Source: Ettlia oleoabundans
Taxonomy: Eukaryota; Chlorophyta; Chlorophyceae; Chlamydomonadales
Assembly: GCA_019693395.1 (NCBI GenBank)
Contig: JAAMXP010001201.1
Span: 86,667 to 107,138, forward strand
Length of the DNA: 20,472 bases
Direction: 5' to 3'
A program made the translations under genes and the position numbers. The notes under the pieces were generated by a model that saw only the letters and a program-made list of their open reading frames with translations, was not told where the DNA came from and ran no database searches. Shown here in pieces: positions 19,052 through 20,472 of this stretch. Position 1 is the stretch's first letter; every line of letters begins with the position of its first letter.

Positions 19052-20394
19052 ATGATAAGGGCCAGGCACGGCTTGAGGCAGGGCCTGGGCCTCATCGCCA
19101 GTGCCTTGTCCTGCGATGCGGCGGCGCTACCCTTTGCCGGTTCAAGCGGCAGTCGGCCTGCAGCAGCTGTTTTACTGAGTAGAACGGATCCGCAAAATAG
19201 CTGGAGCCGGCTATACGCGGCGCAGCCGGAGGGTGTGACCGAGGAGGACAGGGCAGCCTTGACCGACGTCCGCAACATTGGCATCTCTGCGCACATTGAC
19301 AGTGGCAAGACCACGCTCACTGAACGCATTCTCTTCTACACTGGACGTATCCATGCCATCCATGAGGTGTGGGATGGGCAGTGTTGTGAGGGTGCCCCTC
19401 TTGCTGCGATGCCCTGCCGCTGCCGTATTCTCCGTCCCGCCTTTTGCCGTCGCTGCAACCATCCGGCTGTTGTTCCCATCTTCTGCAAGGTGGCTTTCAA
19501 CGGCTGCCATTCCTGATCATACACCTTGCTTGTATCAAGAGCTCGTCTCATGTTGACTAGCTTTGTAGGCTGGGGCGCGCCTTGCAGCCAACTCATTCTT
19601 GTGCCTCTTGTTACCCCCAAGCCCCCGCCCGCAACCCACCCACATTCAACCGCCACTGTCACCACGTAGGTTCGTGGCAAGGATGGCGTGGGAGCCAAGA
19701 TGGACAGCATGGACTTGGAGCGTGAGAAAGGCATCACCATCCAGTCAGCAGCCACCTTCTGCCGCTGGAAGGACACACACATCAACATCATCGACACACC
19801 AGGACACGTGGACTTCACAATAGAGGTGGGCCAGCGAGAGGGGCTTCGTACTGCAGCAGCAAGCAAAGACACGATGCAGGGGTCATTGATGAATCGCGAG
19901 AACCTGGTTTGCAAAACCAGGCACATTTTGCTTGGGGTGTTGATGGTTAGTAGGGGGCAACAGGCGGAAGATCCCTGCAGGCGCACGATAGTCTCTGCAT
20001 GGCACCTTGAGGTGGATTAGAAAGTGTAGTACATGCGTGGTGGCTCTATGGCTGTCACCCAGTTGGTGGCTCGGTCTGGCTGCCTGCAGGTGGAGCGTGC
20101 GTTGCGGGTGCTGGATGGTGCCATCTTGGTGCTCTGCAGGTGGGGCCTCAGTAGTCTCAGGTGCTAATACAGTAACATCTGCCCTTAAATGCGATTACGC
20201 TGTGCTAAACTTACTCCTTTACCGCAATCACGTGTATTGCCACCACGTGACTAGCTCTGCCCTTGCTCTCCTGTGCCTTGCCATGCTGTGTGTATTGCAG
20301 CGTTGGCGGCGTTCAGTCTCAGTCCATCACCGTGGACCGGCAGATGCGGCGGTACGACGTACCTCGGGTGGCCTTCATCAACAAGCTTGACCGG
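19052..20394 (+). CDS. GFM1: Mitochondrial elongation factor G, N-terminal exons (runs off right edge)
   Basis: EF-G is the GTPase that drives translocation on the mitochondrial ribosome. Exons 19052-19366, 19670-19825, 20090-20139 and 20301-20394 join in phase and give the first 205 residues. A GTGAGG donor follows at 20395, so the gene continues beyond the window (the family is about 750 residues). Residues 1-60 are Arg/Ala/Ser-rich, as in a mitochondrial presequence. The GTPase motifs are G1 AHIDSGKTT (80-88), the [13 protein letters not shown] switch region, G3 DTPGHVDFT (147-155) and G4 NKLD (201-204). [16 protein letters not shown] and [24 protein letters not shown] match mitochondrial EF-G1 more closely than the plastid or bacterial forms. 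ATG 19052 is the first in-frame ATG before the presequence; the triplet at 19046 is TTG and not a likely start. Confidence 0.93.
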
Positions 20395-20472
20395 GTGAGG
20401 CAGACGTGGCAGGAGAGACAGCAGTCGATTGTACACGAGTACCATCGGCGGGGGTTGCGCGGGGAATGGGGG

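Noticed and set aside
18730..19329. 199-residue minus-strand open frame
   Set aside because: Antisense to the EF-G first exon and promoter; no recognisable domain.
1..20472. CRISPR arrays, transposons, insertion sequences or viral genes
   Set aside because: No regularly spaced repeats, terminal inverted repeats, transposase, integrase or capsid-like frames were seen; the window is ordinary intron-rich nuclear DNA.

Overview
The window looks like nuclear DNA of a green alga (Chlorophyta; a trebouxiophyte such as a Chlorella or Coccomyxa relative is my inference). Every gene is cut by many GT-AG introns with GTGAGT/GTGGGC-type donors. Exons are GC-rich, TGTAA poly(A) motifs typical of chlorophytes follow several stop codons, and the products are plant/algal organelle and glyoxylate-cycle proteins. 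Reading frames longer than about 150 aa are mostly antisense or intron read-through; the real genes appear only when exons are joined by phase.

Layout: (1) 1-824, nothing firmly assignable. (2) 825-1554 (+), last four exons of a diacylglycerol-lipase-like (class 3 lipase) gene. (3) 1942-5051 (-), complete 8-exon ISPE, the plastid MEP-pathway kinase. (4) A 355 bp divergent promoter region. (5) 5407-7365 (+), a 4-exon low-molecular-weight tyrosine-phosphatase-like protein whose nucleophilic Cys is a Ser. (6) 8006-12657 (-), isocitrate lyase with ten exons, plus a second conserved copy of the terminal exon further downstream. (7) 13822-16188 (-), a complete 7-exon mitochondrial succinate/fumarate carrier. 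(8) 16189-17839, no recognisable gene. (9) 17840-18677 (-), a probable MYND zinc-finger gene with a reading-frame problem. (10) 19052-20394 (+), first four exons of mitochondrial elongation factor G, running off the right edge.

The strongest functional theme is the neighbouring same-strand pair isocitrate lyase + succinate/fumarate carrier. Isocitrate lyase makes succinate; the carrier takes it into the mitochondrion in exchange for fumarate. The lyase has no C-terminal peroxisomal signal and is probably cytosolic, which makes the carrier a direct partner. The most unusual structure is the pair of alternative last exons of isocitrate lyase. They have the same length and splice phase, 6 amino-acid differences but 16 synonymous codon differences, so both seem to be kept by selection. 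They encode the C-terminal segment that closes over the active site in characterised isocitrate lyases.
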